Below are positions 8,810-18,253 of a DNA stretch of 64,000 nt, one piece after another (within the stretch, counting starts at the first letter, position 1; every line of letters starts with the position of its first letter). The position numbers and the translations under genes were made by a program. The DNA comes from Bacteroidales bacterium UBA3653 (GTDB taxonomy: Bacteria > Bacteroidota > Bacteroidia > Bacteroidales > Paludibacteraceae): NCBI GenBank assembly GCA_002373505.1, contig DFKE01000017.1, positions 240,602 to 304,601 of the forward strand. Direction: 5' to 3'. The notes beneath the pieces were generated by a model. That model saw only the letters and a list, made by a program, of their open reading frames with translations. It ran no database searches and was not told where the DNA came from.

Positions 8810-10029
8810 TATTCTTTCTTCCAGAATACCGTTCCTACCAGTTCATCCGGCAGGTATTGCTGTTCTACCCAATGCCCCGGAAAATCATGCGGATACTTGT
8901 ACCCGTCCGAATATCCGAGTTCTTTCATTAAGCTCGTCGGAGCATTGCGAAGATGCAACGGAACGGGCAGATTGCCTGTTTCGCGCACTTTTGCCAGTGC
9001 TTCGTCTATCGCCAGATAAGCGGAGTTGTCCTTTCGGCAAGTAGCGAGATAGATCGTTGTTTCGGCTAAAGGAATGCGTCCTTCGGGCCAGCCGATCTTA
9101 TTGACCACCTCGAAACAGGTGTTAGCCAGAAGCATGGCATTGGGGTTTGCCAAACCTATATCCTCGCTGGCAGAGATCACAAGCCGGCGCGCGATGAATT
9201 TGGGATCCTCACCGCCCTCTATCATCCGTGCCAGCCAGTAAATAGCCGCCTGCGGATCACTGCCGCGGATAGATTTGATGAAAGCGGAAATGATATCATA
9301 GTGCATCTCCCCGTCCTTGTCATAAGCTACAGGGTTCTGCTGGAGCTGCTTGGTGACCGTCTCATTATCAATAACCTTTACACCGCTGTTGCTGACCAGT
9401 TCAATGATATTGAGCAGTTTACGCGCATCGCCTCCGCTATAACGCAAGAGTGCTTCGGTATCCTTAACTTCTATCCCCAATGACCGGATATAGTTGTCCC
9501 GGGTCATTACCCGGTGCAACAATTCCAACAGATCTTCTTTTCCTAAAGACTTGAGTACATAGACCTGACAACGGCTGAGCAGAGGAGTAATCACCTCGAA
9601 ACTGGGGTTTTCAGTAGTTGCTCCTACCAGGGTGATAGTACCATCCTCCACGGCGCCGAGCAGACTGTCCTGCTGACTCTTGCTGAATCTGTGAATCTCG
9701 TCAATGAAAAGTATCGGACTGCGGCTGTCAGCAGGTGCAAAGAGACCATTATTGACCGCGGCATTGCGTTTGGCTTTATCGATCACATCCCTTACTTCTT
9801 TTACGCCGCTGGTGACCGCACTAAGGGTATAGAACGGCCGTTGCAACTGGTGTGCAATAATGCGCGCCAAGGTCGTTTTGCCGACACCCGGAGGACCCCA
9901 CAGAATGAAGCTGGCGATATTGCCGCTCTCTATCATCTTGCGCAAGATAGCGCCTTCGCCCACAAGGTGTTTTTGACCGATATATTCGTCCAGCGTCTTC
10001 GGACGCATTCTTTCTGCTAATGGTAACAT
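8809..10029 (-). CDS. rarA: Replication-associated recombination protein A (AAA+ ATPase)
   Basis: 406 residues, normal for RarA/MgsA. It starts MLPLAERMRPKTLDEYIGQ, has Walker A GPPGVGKTTLA, Walker B LFIDEIHRF, sensor I GATTENPSFEV and the C-terminal MgsA tetramerisation region (GGEDPKFIARRL; SDGYKYPHD). It works at stalled replication forks and interacts with SSB in characterised relatives. It is placed between recN and hemW on the same strand; the short gap to recN is a repeat array. Confidence 0.95.
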   Translation of the reverse strand: MLPLAERMRPKTLDEYIGQKHLVGEGAILRKMIESGNIASFILWGPPGVGKTTLARIIAHQLQRPFYTLSAVTSGVKEVRDVIDKAKRNAAVNNGLFAPADSRSPILFIDEIHRFSKSQQDSLLGAVEDGTITLVGATTENPSFEVITPLLSRCQVYVLKSLGKEDLLELLHRVMTRDNYIRSLGIEVKDTEALLRYSGGDARKLLNIIELVSNSGVKVIDNETVTKQLQQNPVAYDKDGEMHYDIISAFIKSIRGSDPQAAIYWLARMIEGGEDPKFIARRLVISASEDIGLANPNAMLLANTCFEVVNKIGWPEGRIPLAETTIYLATCRKDNSAYLAIDEALAKVRETGNLPVPLHLRNAPTSLMKELGYSDGYKYPHDFPGHWVEQQYLPDELVGTVFWKKE

Positions 10030-10032
10030 AAA

Positions 10033-10072
10033 GTCATTTGCAATTTAGTCATTTTACCATTTACGATTTATA
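10033..10072. repeat. Junction repeat recN/rarA
   Basis: The stretch carries GTCATTTGCAATTTAGTCATTTTACCATTTACGATTTA-type units, related to the MVNDQ unit. The recN stop codon (10061-10063) lies inside it. Confidence 0.7.
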
Positions 10073-11641
10073 TCCCAGTAACTGTTTTGCCGTCAGGAGC
10101 GCTGCTTCGGTAGTTTGCTTCCCGCTCAGCATGGATGCAATCTCCGTGACGCGTTCCTCGTTATTGAGGAGACGGATATGTGTCTCCGTACGAGTAGCTG
10201 TATCCGCCTTATATACTTTGTATTGTTGTTGTCCCAGCGCAGCTATTTGCGGCAAGTGGGTGATAGCAATGATCTGGCGGCTCTTGGCCATTTCGCGCAT
10301 GATAGACGCCATTTGCGTAGCTATATCTCCGCTCACGCCGGTGTCTATCTCGTCGAAGATAATGGTAGGCAGTCCTTTCGTGGAGGCGATAAGCGCCTTC
10401 ACGCACAGCATCAGACGGCTGATCTCGCCTCCGGATGCCACCTCGCTCACAGCACGCAGACTTTGGTTAAGGTTGGCTGCAAACATCAGTTGCATTTCGT
10501 CGCAGCCGGAAGGAGTGAAGTCCTCGGTAGCACGAACAAGGATCTCTACTTTAGCATGCGCTACTCCGAGTCGTTTGAGTCCGTCCGTCAGCCGCTCGCA
10601 TATCTGCGGAATAACAGCCTTGCGACTCTTTGTCAGAGCTTCGGCAGAGCGGGTGAGAGTTGCCTTCTTTGCCGACACTTCTTTCTGTGCCTGTTCGATA
10701 TCGAAATCAAAACTATCCAGTCTGTTTACCTGTTCCGCCAGTTCGTCCCGCATGGTAATGAGTTGGTCTATCGTTTCTGCGCTGAATTTCCGTTTCAGGT
10801 TCTCCAGCTGTGCTATTCGTTCCTCAACCCATTCCAACCGCTGCGGGTCCATTTCTATCCGGTTCAGTATATGCTCCGCTTCCTCCGCAATGTCTCCGAT
10901 CTCTATGCGTGCGCTGTCTATCCGTTGTTGTAACTCCGGCGCAGCGTCTTCTATCCGGCATGCCCGCAATGCCTCCATGGCGCTTCCTTGTTCTCCGTTC
11001 AGCGCTTCTACAGCCGTCATGAGCGCCATGCGGATCTCTTCCGCATGACTCAACCGATACTGCTCTTGCTCCAACTCCTCCAGTTCTCCTTCTTGCAGTC
11101 CGGCTTCGTCCAACTGCTTGTATCGGTATTGGATGTAGTCCGCGTCCTGCTGGCTTTTCTTCGCCAGAGCCTGCAGTTTATGCAATGCCTCCACCGCTGC
11201 TGTATAGGCTTCATAGTCCGCACTATATGTATCCCTGAGTGTCTCGTTGAGCGCAACGGCATCCACTACTTCCAATTGAAAATCAGCGTTTTCTATCAGC
11301 AGGTTGGCATGCTGGGAGTGAATGTCTATCAGTTTGTTTGCCAATACTTTCAGTTCCTGCAAGGTGACCACGCTGTCATCCACGAATGACCGGCTTTTCC
11401 CGTTGATGTACAACTCGCGGCGGATGATCATATCGTCAAACTCCGCTTCGATAATACATTTATCCTCCCCGTCCGTGATAGCTTTGCTGTCAGCTCGCGC
11501 CCCCAGTACCAGCGCCAGAGCACCTAATATGATACTCTTTCCGGCTCCGGTCTCGCCTGTGAGCACTGAGAAACCCGGTCCGAAATCAATATCCAAACGG
11601 CTTATCAGTGCGTAGTTCTGTATGTGTAAATGCTTCAGCAT
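10061..11641 (-). CDS. recN: DNA repair protein RecN
   Basis: 526 residues, slightly shorter than E. coli RecN. It is an SMC-like ATPase: Walker A GETGAGKSIIL at about 30-40, a long coiled coil in the middle third, the signature ASGGEISRLMLCVKAL and Walker B IIFDEIDTGVSG, then AITHLPQIAALG. It acts in double-strand-break repair. The coding start lies directly downstream of the PorD-like gene (2-base gap), an order seen in many Bacteroidota. The assignment is secure. Confidence 0.95.
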   Translation of the reverse strand: MLKHLHIQNYALISRLDIDFGPGFSVLTGETGAGKSIILGALALVLGARADSKAITDGEDKCIIEAEFDDMIIRRELYINGKSRSFVDDSVVTLQELKVLANKLIDIHSQHANLLIENADFQLEVVDAVALNETLRDTYSADYEAYTAAVEALHKLQALAKKSQQDADYIQYRYKQLDEAGLQEGELEELEQEQYRLSHAEEIRMALMTAVEALNGEQGSAMEALRACRIEDAAPELQQRIDSARIEIGDIAEEAEHILNRIEMDPQRLEWVEERIAQLENLKRKFSAETIDQLITMRDELAEQVNRLDSFDFDIEQAQKEVSAKKATLTRSAEALTKSRKAVIPQICERLTDGLKRLGVAHAKVEILVRATEDFTPSGCDEMQLMFAANLNQSLRAVSEVASGGEISRLMLCVKALIASTKGLPTIIFDEIDTGVSGDIATQMASIMREMAKSRQIIAITHLPQIAALGQQQYKVYKADTATRTETHIRLLNNEERVTEIASMLSGKQTTEAALLTAKQLLGYKS

Positions 11642-11643
11642 AG

Positions 11644-12546
11644 TTATTGATTGATGCGGCCGTATGTGTTCTGCCGTGTAGGATCAATATCCATCAGAAG
11701 ATCATATACGGCTTTTTTCTCTTTGTCTGTACCTTTACAGAAGAGGTCCGCCAGCTCATCCGCTTTGGCGTCAAGAAAGGTGTTGATCACATATGTAGCA
11801 GGACGGGCGCGATATACCTCCTTGAGGACAGGCAGTCCTTCTGCAATACGTGCGCGGCCATTCGTTACATTGCCACTCATCTCATCCAGACCCAGACGGT
11901 GATATTCGTAATAATAATTGCGGTATTTCTTAAATGCCTCGTCCAACAGATTGTTGATCAGCGCATAGCGGTTTCTATTGCTATCGAACGCCAACCATCC
12001 TTTTTGTTCGGCATTCTCCATACTTGCGCTCTGGCAGGCATTCACAATCTCCTCGCATTGCTGGAAGAAAGGAGTGCCACCCATACGCTGAAAACTATCC
12101 TGGTCATGACCGATAATGAGATAACAATAATATGCCAGCATAGCCGTCAGATTCGTAGTGAATGTATTCTGCTGATATTCAATACGGTCGAACTCCTGGT
12201 AGGTGAAATTAAAATTGTTGTCCTTGAAGTTAAGCAGCGGAGTAGTGTATGTAGTACCAAAGACCGGTCTGCGGCTCTGGAGGGTCATCTCGCATTTATA
12301 CATGTTATCTGCCGCCTCTTTGACCACAATCAGCATGCTGCATTCGATCTTCTCTTTCTCGGCGTAGGTCATATTGGTCCAGCGGTTTTGGCTCATGTAT
12401 TCCTCTATCGCCTTTTTTAGTGTTTCATACACTTGTTTGTTCGAACCCTCGATCTGGTCCGAATTGATGGTCACGGTGCAGTTTAGTTCTTGCGCAGATA
12501 GACAGACTGCGAGCATGAGAGCTGATATAAATGCTAATTTTCTCAT
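11644..12546 (-). CDS. porD: DUF4835 family protein, probable type IX secretion protein PorD
   Basis: 300 residues with a signal peptide ending LSAQ (about residue 19). The mature sequence has the DUF4835 hallmarks: ELNCTVTINSDQI at the mature N-terminus, RPVFGTTYTTPLLNF.D..F.F.Y, NLTAMLAYYCYLIIGHDQDSF and FLDAKADEL near the C-terminus. Members of this Bacteroidota family are annotated as PorD, a periplasmic component of the type IX secretion system; I rely on memory for that link. It overlaps the DUF4831 gene by four bases (ATGA) and is followed by recN. The type IX role fits the PorE-like gene at 18254-20311 and the cargo-type protein at 30070. Confidence 0.75.
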   Translation of the reverse strand: MRKLAFISALMLAVCLSAQELNCTVTINSDQIEGSNKQVYETLKKAIEEYMSQNRWTNMTYAEKEKIECSMLIVVKEAADNMYKCEMTLQSRRPVFGTTYTTPLLNFKDNNFNFTYQEFDRIEYQQNTFTTNLTAMLAYYCYLIIGHDQDSFQRMGGTPFFQQCEEIVNACQSASMENAEQKGWLAFDSNRNRYALINNLLDEAFKKYRNYYYEYHRLGLDEMSGNVTNGRARIAEGLPVLKEVYRARPATYVINTFLDAKADELADLFCKGTDKEKKAVYDLLMDIDPTRQNTYGRINQ

Positions 12547-13619
12547 TTCGAAATAGAAACAATATTTCCCGTTTTCTCACTAAAAATGATTTTAGGCAAC
12601 TCCGAGCCTGTGAACATGTCTTTCGGCAGAGGTACATCCATGCCCGTTTGCGCCAGCGGGATTTCCTTTTCTGCCAATCGTCTGCCTTTGTATCGAATCT
12701 CCACCAAACATTGTCCCGGCAGGTTATAAACTATTTCAGACGGCTCGATTTTCTTCTTTTTCCCCTTGGCGTTATTGGAGTCGTCGGTATAGAAAGGAGT
12801 GAATGACGGACTAACCGTGACCCGAATGGTGTCCGCTTCTATGTTTTCGGCATTCGTAAATCCGTTTCCCTCGGAGAAGAAAAGAGGATAAACGTATCCT
12901 TTTAACGCAGCTCCTTCTTTGCGGTGAATATCAATGTGATCGTAATATATTCTCTTGTGTTTGGTCACCTTGCTCCTTTTACCGGTGAATAACTCGGTCA
13001 GCGCTTCTTCCTGTTTGTTCAGTTCATTAAGCACCAACTCCATTGCTTTTCCGTCAGCAGGAGCGTTCTCTACCTCTCCGCTGAGGAGATACATACGTGT
13101 CTCACGGATATGGAATATCTGTTTGGCTACTTCATATGCCTGTGCCTCCTCTCCATTGGCTTTCAGTACATCTTCGGGGTAGGGTACAGGACGGCTCTTG
13201 GGCTTTGCTTCCTTAGACGGAACGGAAGACGGTTTGTGTTTTTGTTTCGCAACAGTCTCCGGCGCATTATAGCCGACCAGCAGTCCTTTCTCGTTGATAT
13301 TCAACAACAGAGGAATACCGTTTTCCGCGCTCACTTTATGCGGCCGTGTCCTATCCGCAACAGTATTGGTGCTCACGGTAGCGCCTGTGAGGGTACAAAC
13401 CGTTTGATTTTCCTTTACAGCGTCCTCAATACCCAGCATTGCCTCTGCATATTCAGCGTATGCGCCCTGTTCCGCTTTTTCCACAGTGTAGGCGAAATCA
13501 ACTACAACTATGGTCTTTGGGCTGTAGTACACCAAAGCGGGTTCTCCTTCTGTAAGCACTTGAGCGCTTAAAGCGCTTGCAATAACCGCTCCAAAGAGCA
13601 TTAAAAAGATTCTTCTCAT
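12543..13619 (-). CDS. DUF4831 family secreted protein
   Basis: 358 residues with a signal peptide ending SALSAQ. The mature part carries the family pattern YYSPKTIVVVDFAYTVEKAE, YAEYAEAMLGIED and, further on, LLNINEKGLLVGYN, then a KP-rich stretch (about 125-150) and a C-terminal beta-rich domain. The function of DUF4831 is not known. It precedes the PorD-like gene with an ATGA overlap and follows aroE by 10 bases, so it belongs to this transcription unit. A role at the cell envelope is inferred only from the signal peptide and neighbours. Confidence 0.7.
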   Translation of the reverse strand: MRRIFLMLFGAVIASALSAQVLTEGEPALVYYSPKTIVVVDFAYTVEKAEQGAYAEYAEAMLGIEDAVKENQTVCTLTGATVSTNTVADRTRPHKVSAENGIPLLLNINEKGLLVGYNAPETVAKQKHKPSSVPSKEAKPKSRPVPYPEDVLKANGEEAQAYEVAKQIFHIRETRMYLLSGEVENAPADGKAMELVLNELNKQEEALTELFTGKRSKVTKHKRIYYDHIDIHRKEGAALKGYVYPLFFSEGNGFTNAENIEADTIRVTVSPSFTPFYTDDSNNAKGKKKKIEPSEIVYNLPGQCLVEIRYKGRRLAEKEIPLAQTGMDVPLPKDMFTGSELPKIIFSEKTGNIVSISK

Positions 13620-13629
13620 ATATTATCTG

Positions 13630-14349
13630 TCATAAATTATTATTCCAAATTTTCCATGCGGCTTGTGCTTGCCCCACTAACATCTCCATTCCGTTCCGGA
13701 TAGTTGCACCTTGCGCTTTGCCTTTTTGCAGAAACAGCGTTTCCTCCGGATTATAAACGCAGTCAAACAGCAAATGGCGTGCCGAAATCCACTGGTAAGG
13801 AATAGCGGGGAATGTATCAGTCTCCGGTGCCATCCCGAGCGGCGTACAATTGACGATCACCGTATATTCTTTCATTATCGGTTCGGTCAATTTGTCATAC
13901 CCCAGCATGCCGTCTTTCGGCGTACGGCTGACAAGAGTAGGGGAAATACCCAATTTGCGCAGGCCATAGCAGACTGCTTTGGATGCTCCTCCGGTGCCTA
14001 AAACAAGTGCTTTCTTATCATCCGGGCGAAGTAACGGGCGGATGGATTCGATAAAACCCAGACAGTCGGTGTTATATCCAATGCGGTCATGAATGACATT
14101 CACAGCTCCGATTGCCTCCGCCGTTTCGTCCAACCGGTCCAAATACTGAATGACCGTCTGTTTATACGGCATAGTAACATTCATGCCGTCTAATGAACGC
14201 ATAAGCTCGTTCATTTTCTCTTCCGTTAATTTCTCCACCGGATACAAGCTATACTCCGCTTCTATCCCTTCCCGCACGAATTTCTCCGAGAAATATTTCG
14301 CAGAGAAGGAATGCAATAGTGGAAATCCTATTATACCAAAGTGACGCAT
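13630..14349 (-). CDS. aroE: Shikimate dehydrogenase
   Basis: 239 residues, short but complete for Bacteroidota AroE. The substrate site shows HSFSAKYF at 13-20, MPYKQTV with the catalytic lysine (about residue 63) and NTDCLGF with the aspartate partner. The NADP-binding glycine motif is LGTGGASKAV. It reduces 3-dehydroshikimate in aromatic amino-acid synthesis in the cytoplasm. It overlaps the 3' end of tilS by 19 bases. Assignment is secure. Confidence 0.93.
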   Translation of the reverse strand: MRHFGIIGFPLLHSFSAKYFSEKFVREGIEAEYSLYPVEKLTEEKMNELMRSLDGMNVTMPYKQTVIQYLDRLDETAEAIGAVNVIHDRIGYNTDCLGFIESIRPLLRPDDKKALVLGTGGASKAVCYGLRKLGISPTLVSRTPKDGMLGYDKLTEPIMKEYTVIVNCTPLGMAPETDTFPAIPYQWISARHLLFDCVYNPEETLFLQKGKAQGATIRNGMEMLVGQAQAAWKIWNNNL

Positions 14350-15209
14350 AATTTTCCTTTCCTTATTGTTGCTTTATGGGTTTTGGATGTGAATGTTTTC
14401 CCTCCCTCACCTTTTTGCAACGCATCATAAATTTTATCAATTTCGGCAAATCCGTACCCGCGAAGTTCTTCGTATAGCTTTGTGATACCTGCTTCGCGTG
14501 TGTTTTTGCCTTCCAATATATCTACATACCCTTGCATGTATTCTGCCGTTTGGGCCATGTGCTCGATCTCCGTTTTGCTGTATTTTTTCAGTTGCTCACG
14601 GATTGCATTGCGGGGAATGGATGTGTCTGCATTGGTGCTGTCCGTCACCCACCGAAGTCCGCGTTTGTCCCGCAAGTAATGCTCGATGTAGTCGCGCGTA
14701 GTACAAAGGAGCGGTCGCACAACAGGCACGCCTTCTGCCGCCATCGGATTGGCACTCTTAGGCCGCATTCCGGCTAAACCTCTCAGTCCTGCCCCTCGTT
14801 TCAAGTTCAGCAGCAGTGTCTCCGCCTGGTCGTTTTGGTGGTGTGCCACTGCGACAGCCTGACATCCTTTTTCCCGTGCCACTTGTTCAAACCAAGTGTA
14901 TCGAAGTTCGCGTGCTGCAAGTTCTATTCCTTCATTATGCGCCCGCGCGTAGGATAAGGTGTCAAAGTCAGTAACGACCAGTTCTACATTCATCTTTCCG
15001 CACAGCTCGCGCACGAAAGCTTCGTCCCTGTCGCTCTCAGCCCCCCGCAAATGGAAGTTGCAATGGGCGGCAATACATGAATAGCCGGCACGGATGAGTA
15101 CATCCAATAGCGAGACGCTGTCTGCGCCGCCACTGAGCGCTACCAACACCGGTTTGTCTTTTTGCAGCAAATTCCGCTGTCGGATATATGTACTGACACG
15201 CCTTAACAC
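14331..15209 (-). CDS. tilS: tRNA(Ile)-lysidine synthase, short form
   Basis: 292 residues. The PP-loop ATP-binding motif LSGGADS sits at 25-31, followed by HCNFHLRGAESDRDE and AHHQNDQAETLLLNLKRGAGLRG, both characteristic of TilS. The enzyme puts lysidine on C34 of the AUA-reading tRNA. Many Bacteroidota TilS proteins are well over 400 residues; this one stops after the N-terminal catalytic region and a short helical segment and lacks most of the C-terminal domains. Short forms are known, so it may be functional. The start is GTG at 15209, two bases after the ettA stop. Confidence 0.88.
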   Translation of the reverse strand: MLRRVSTYIRQRNLLQKDKPVLVALSGGADSVSLLDVLIRAGYSCIAAHCNFHLRGAESDRDEAFVRELCGKMNVELVVTDFDTLSYARAHNEGIELAARELRYTWFEQVAREKGCQAVAVAHHQNDQAETLLLNLKRGAGLRGLAGMRPKSANPMAAEGVPVVRPLLCTTRDYIEHYLRDKRGLRWVTDSTNADTSIPRNAIREQLKKYSKTEIEHMAQTAEYMQGYVDILEGKNTREAGITKLYEELRGYGFAEIDKIYDALQKGEGGKTFTSKTHKATIRKGKLCVTLV

Positions 15210-15211
15210 CG

Positions 15212-16888
15212 TTAATCCGTTAATCCTCTGTATTTGACGCGTTTAGGCTGGCATGCTTCCTCGCCCAGACGCATTTTCTTATTCTCCTCATACTCCGAGT
15301 AACTGCCTTCGAACCAGAATACTTTGCCGTCTCCTTCGTATGCCAGAATATGCGTACAGATACGGTTGAGGAACCAGCGGTCATGGCTGATCACGACAGC
15401 ACATCCGGCGAAATTCTCTAATCCTTCCTCCAGTGCACGGAGCGTATTGACATCAATATCATTCGTCGGCTCGTCGAGCAAGAGCACATTAGCTTCGGAT
15501 TTGAGCGTCAAGGCCAGATGCAGTCTGTTTCTTTCTCCTCCAGAGAGGACTCCGCATTTCTTCTCTTGGTCCGCCCCGGTGAAGTTAAAACGGCTCAAGT
15601 AAGCCCGTGCATTGATTTCTCTGCCGGCTACACGGATAAACTCCGTGCCACCGCTAATGGTCTCAAAGACGGATTTGTTAGGATCTATGTCTGCATGCTG
15701 TTGATCCACATAGCCTATTTTGACTGTTTCGCCCACAGAGAATGTGCCTTTGTCTGCTTTCTCGGTACCAATAATCATGCGGAAGAGGGTAGTTTTACCG
15801 GCTCCGTTCGGTCCGATCACGCCTACAATGCCGTTCGGCGGCAGCATGAAGTTCAGATCCTCGAACAACAGACGGTCTCCAAATGATTTGGCTACTCCTT
15901 CTGCATTAATCACTTTATTACCCAAACGAGGTCCGTTGGGGATGAATATTTCCAGTTTCTCCTCGCGCTCTTTCTGCTCCTCATTCAGCATTCTGTCGTA
16001 GGACTCCAGACGCGCTTTCTGTTTTGCATGCCGTGCTTTGGGCGCCATGCGTATCCATTCCAACTCGCGTTCCAGTGTTTTGCGGCGTTTGGAAGCTTGT
16101 TTCTCTTCCTGCGCCATGCGGTTTGTCTTCTGCTCAAGCCACGAGGAGTAGTTTCCTTTCCAAGGAATGCCTTCTCCTCTGTCCAGTTCGAGAATCCATC
16201 CTGCCACATTATCGAGGAAATAGCGGTCGTGTGTGATACAGATTACCGTTCCGGCGTACTGCTGCAAGTGCTGCTCAAGCCAGTCTATGGACTCTGCGTC
16301 CAAATGGTTTGTCGGCTCGTCCAGGAGAAGTACATCGGGTTGTTGGAGCAATAGCCGGCATAGCGCAACGCGGCGGCGTTCACCTCCGGAGAGGGTAGTG
16401 ACACTTGCATCGTCCGGCGGGCAACGGAGCGCATCCATCGCCCGATCCAGTTTCTGGTCTATATTCCAAGCATCGGCAGCGTCCAGTTTGTCTTGCAGTT
16501 CCGCCTGGCGGGCTAACAACTTATCGAAATCCGCATCTGGTTCCGCGAAAGCCATGTTTATCTCATCGTACTCGCGCAGCATGTCCATGACGGGCTGTAC
16601 ACCTTCCTGCACCACTTCGCGCACGGTCTTATCAGGATCCAGTTTCGGGTCCTGCTCCAAATAGCCGACGCTGTACCCAGGCGACCATACTACTTCGCCT
16701 TGGTATTCTTTCTCGATCCCGGCTATTATCTTAAGCAAAGTGGATTTACCGGCACCGTTGAGACCGATAATACCGATCTTAGCGCCATAAAAGAAGCTAA
16801 GGTAGATGTTTTTTAATACCTGTTTTTGCGGACCGAAACTCTTGTTCAGTCCAACCATTGAAAAGATAATTTTTTTATCGTCTGCCAT
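15212..16888 (-). CDS. ettA: ABC-F protein EttA (energy-dependent translational throttle)
   Basis: 558 residues, close to E. coli EttA (555). Two ATP-binding cassettes: first GLNGAGKSTLL, signature LSGGERRRVALC, Walker B VLLLDEPTNHLDAES; second GPNGAGKTTLF, LSGGERNRLHLA, VLLLDEPTNDID. The charged linker between them (about 240-315) matches the P-site tRNA interaction motif region. No membrane segments. It binds the ribosomal E site and couples translation to ADP/ATP ratio in E. coli. The stop codon lies in a GGATTAACGGATTAACGG repeat shared with the start of tilS. Confidence 0.95.
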   Translation of the reverse strand: MADDKKIIFSMVGLNKSFGPQKQVLKNIYLSFFYGAKIGIIGLNGAGKSTLLKIIAGIEKEYQGEVVWSPGYSVGYLEQDPKLDPDKTVREVVQEGVQPVMDMLREYDEINMAFAEPDADFDKLLARQAELQDKLDAADAWNIDQKLDRAMDALRCPPDDASVTTLSGGERRRVALCRLLLQQPDVLLLDEPTNHLDAESIDWLEQHLQQYAGTVICITHDRYFLDNVAGWILELDRGEGIPWKGNYSSWLEQKTNRMAQEEKQASKRRKTLERELEWIRMAPKARHAKQKARLESYDRMLNEEQKEREEKLEIFIPNGPRLGNKVINAEGVAKSFGDRLLFEDLNFMLPPNGIVGVIGPNGAGKTTLFRMIIGTEKADKGTFSVGETVKIGYVDQQHADIDPNKSVFETISGGTEFIRVAGREINARAYLSRFNFTGADQEKKCGVLSGGERNRLHLALTLKSEANVLLLDEPTNDIDVNTLRALEEGLENFAGCAVVISHDRWFLNRICTHILAYEGDGKVFWFEGSYSEYEENKKMRLGEEACQPKRVKYRGLTD

Positions 16889-16895
16889 AAAAAAT

Positions 16896-16932
16896 ATTTA
16901 CAATTTGATCATTTACAATTTGGTCATTTGTG
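16896..16932. repeat. Junction repeat folA/ettA
   Basis: ATTTACAATTTGATC and ATTTACAATTTGGTC units fill the gap upstream of ettA. The folA stop codon (TGA) is part of the first unit. This is the same family as the MVNDQ-coding arrays. Confidence 0.75.
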
Positions 16933-17412
16933 CAAATACTCTGCAAAGGTATAGTCGTACGGGTTTTTATCGTCCGCTTCGTGTCTTTCTGCGCTGATCA
17001 GTTTCCATTCACTTTCTTTGATCTCGGGGAAGAACGTGTCTGCATCCTCCCACGAATGATGGATATGGGTGATATAGAGTTTGTCTGCACGACTCATCAT
17101 CTGTCGATAGACCATTCCTCCACCAATAACGAATGCTTCTTCCTCCGGCGATACCTTGGCGCAAAGTTCATCCAGCGAATAAACCGCTTCTGCTCCCTCA
17201 AAGGTTTTGCCGGGAACGTCCGTTAGGACGATATTCCGTCTGTTAGGCAGCGGATGTTTGGGCAGAGAAAAGAACGTGCGCTCTCCCATTAAAACCGTAC
17301 TGCCGCTTGTTATCTCCTTGAAATGCTTCAAATCCGCCGGCATATGGCACAACAAGTCGCCTTTTTTACCGATGGCATAGTTCTCTGCTATTGCTACAAT
17401 AATGGAAATCAT
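16924..17412 (-). CDS. folA: Dihydrofolate reductase
   Basis: 162 residues. It starts MISIIVAIAENYAIGKKGDLLCHMPADLKHF, with the active-site acid in the PADL segment (D27 type). TVLMGERTFFSLP and AFVIGGGMVYRQM complete the family pattern. It reduces dihydrofolate to tetrahydrofolate and so recycles the cofactor used by ThyA encoded directly upstream. The 45-base gap between thyA and folA is a GTTAAAC-type repeat. Confidence 0.95.
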   Translation of the reverse strand: MISIIVAIAENYAIGKKGDLLCHMPADLKHFKEITSGSTVLMGERTFFSLPKHPLPNRRNIVLTDVPGKTFEGAEAVYSLDELCAKVSPEEEAFVIGGGMVYRQMMSRADKLYITHIHHSWEDADTFFPEIKESEWKLISAERHEADDKNPYDYTFAEYLHK

Positions 17413-17460
17413 AGGTGTTGAACTGTTAAATCGTTAAAGTGTTAAACTGTTAAAGTGTTA
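17413..17460. repeat. GTTAAAC/GTTAAAG tandem repeat between thyA and folA
   Basis: About five degenerate units such as ACTGTTAAA and GTGTTAAA lie end to end. The array begins with the thyA stop codon (TAA) and ends just before the folA start. Confidence 0.8.
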
Positions 17461-18252
17461 GACTGAAACTTGTCCGGCAATATGCGGATGCGGATCATAG
17501 CCTTCCAATGTAAAATCTTCGTATTGGAAACTAAAGAGGTCTTTTACCTCAGGGTTAATTATCATTTTCGGCAGAGCGCGTGGCTCGCGTGTGAGTTGCA
17601 GTTTGACCTGCTCCAGGTGGTTCAGATAAATATGCGCATCTCCCAAGGTGTGAACGAAATCACCGCATTGGAGTCCTGTTACTTGCGCCATCATTTGCAA
17701 GAGCAGGGCATATGAAGCGATGTTAAACGGGACGCCGAGGAAGATGTCCGCACTACGCTGGTACAGCTGGAGGGACAACTTGCCGTCCGCTACATAGAAT
17801 TGGAACAGACAGTGGCACGGCGGCAGTGCCATCTTCTCCACTTCCGCTACATTCCAAGCGCTTACCATCATCCGCCGGCTATCCGGATTCTTCTTGATCG
17901 TCTCTACGATATTAGCGATCTGATCTATTGTACCGCCATTATAATCCGGCCAAGAACGCCACTGGTGTCCATAAACAGGTCCCAGTTCTCCGTTCTCATC
18001 CGCCCATTCATTCCATATACGAACGCCATGCTCCTGCAGGTATCTGACGTTTGTATCTCCCTGCAAAAACCACAAGAGTTCATAAATGATGGATTTGAGG
18101 TGCAGTTTCTTAGTGGTGAGTAAAGGAAATCCATCTGCCATACTAAAGCGCATCTGGTGACCGAAAACGGAAATCGTTCCCGTTCCAGTGCGGTCATGTT
18201 TTACGGTGCCCTCATTCAGCACACGTCGGCATAAATCTAAATATTGTTGCAT
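17458..18252 (-). CDS. thyA: Thymidylate synthase
   Basis: 264 residues from the ATG at 18252 (MQQYLDLCRRVLNEG), the same length as E. coli ThyA. An upstream in-frame ATG would add 36 residues unlike the family and overlap the previous gene, so it is not used. Visible motifs: RTGTGT, the catalytic cysteine in LPPCHCLFQFYV, QRSADIFLGVPFN and YDPHPHI. It methylates dUMP using methylenetetrahydrofolate. It lies one base after the PorE-like stop and upstream of folA. Confidence 0.95.
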   Translation of the reverse strand: MQQYLDLCRRVLNEGTVKHDRTGTGTISVFGHQMRFSMADGFPLLTTKKLHLKSIIYELLWFLQGDTNVRYLQEHGVRIWNEWADENGELGPVYGHQWRSWPDYNGGTIDQIANIVETIKKNPDSRRMMVSAWNVAEVEKMALPPCHCLFQFYVADGKLSLQLYQRSADIFLGVPFNIASYALLLQMMAQVTGLQCGDFVHTLGDAHIYLNHLEQVKLQLTREPRALPKMIINPEVKDLFSFQYEDFTLEGYDPHPHIAGQVSV

Positions 18253-18253
18253 A

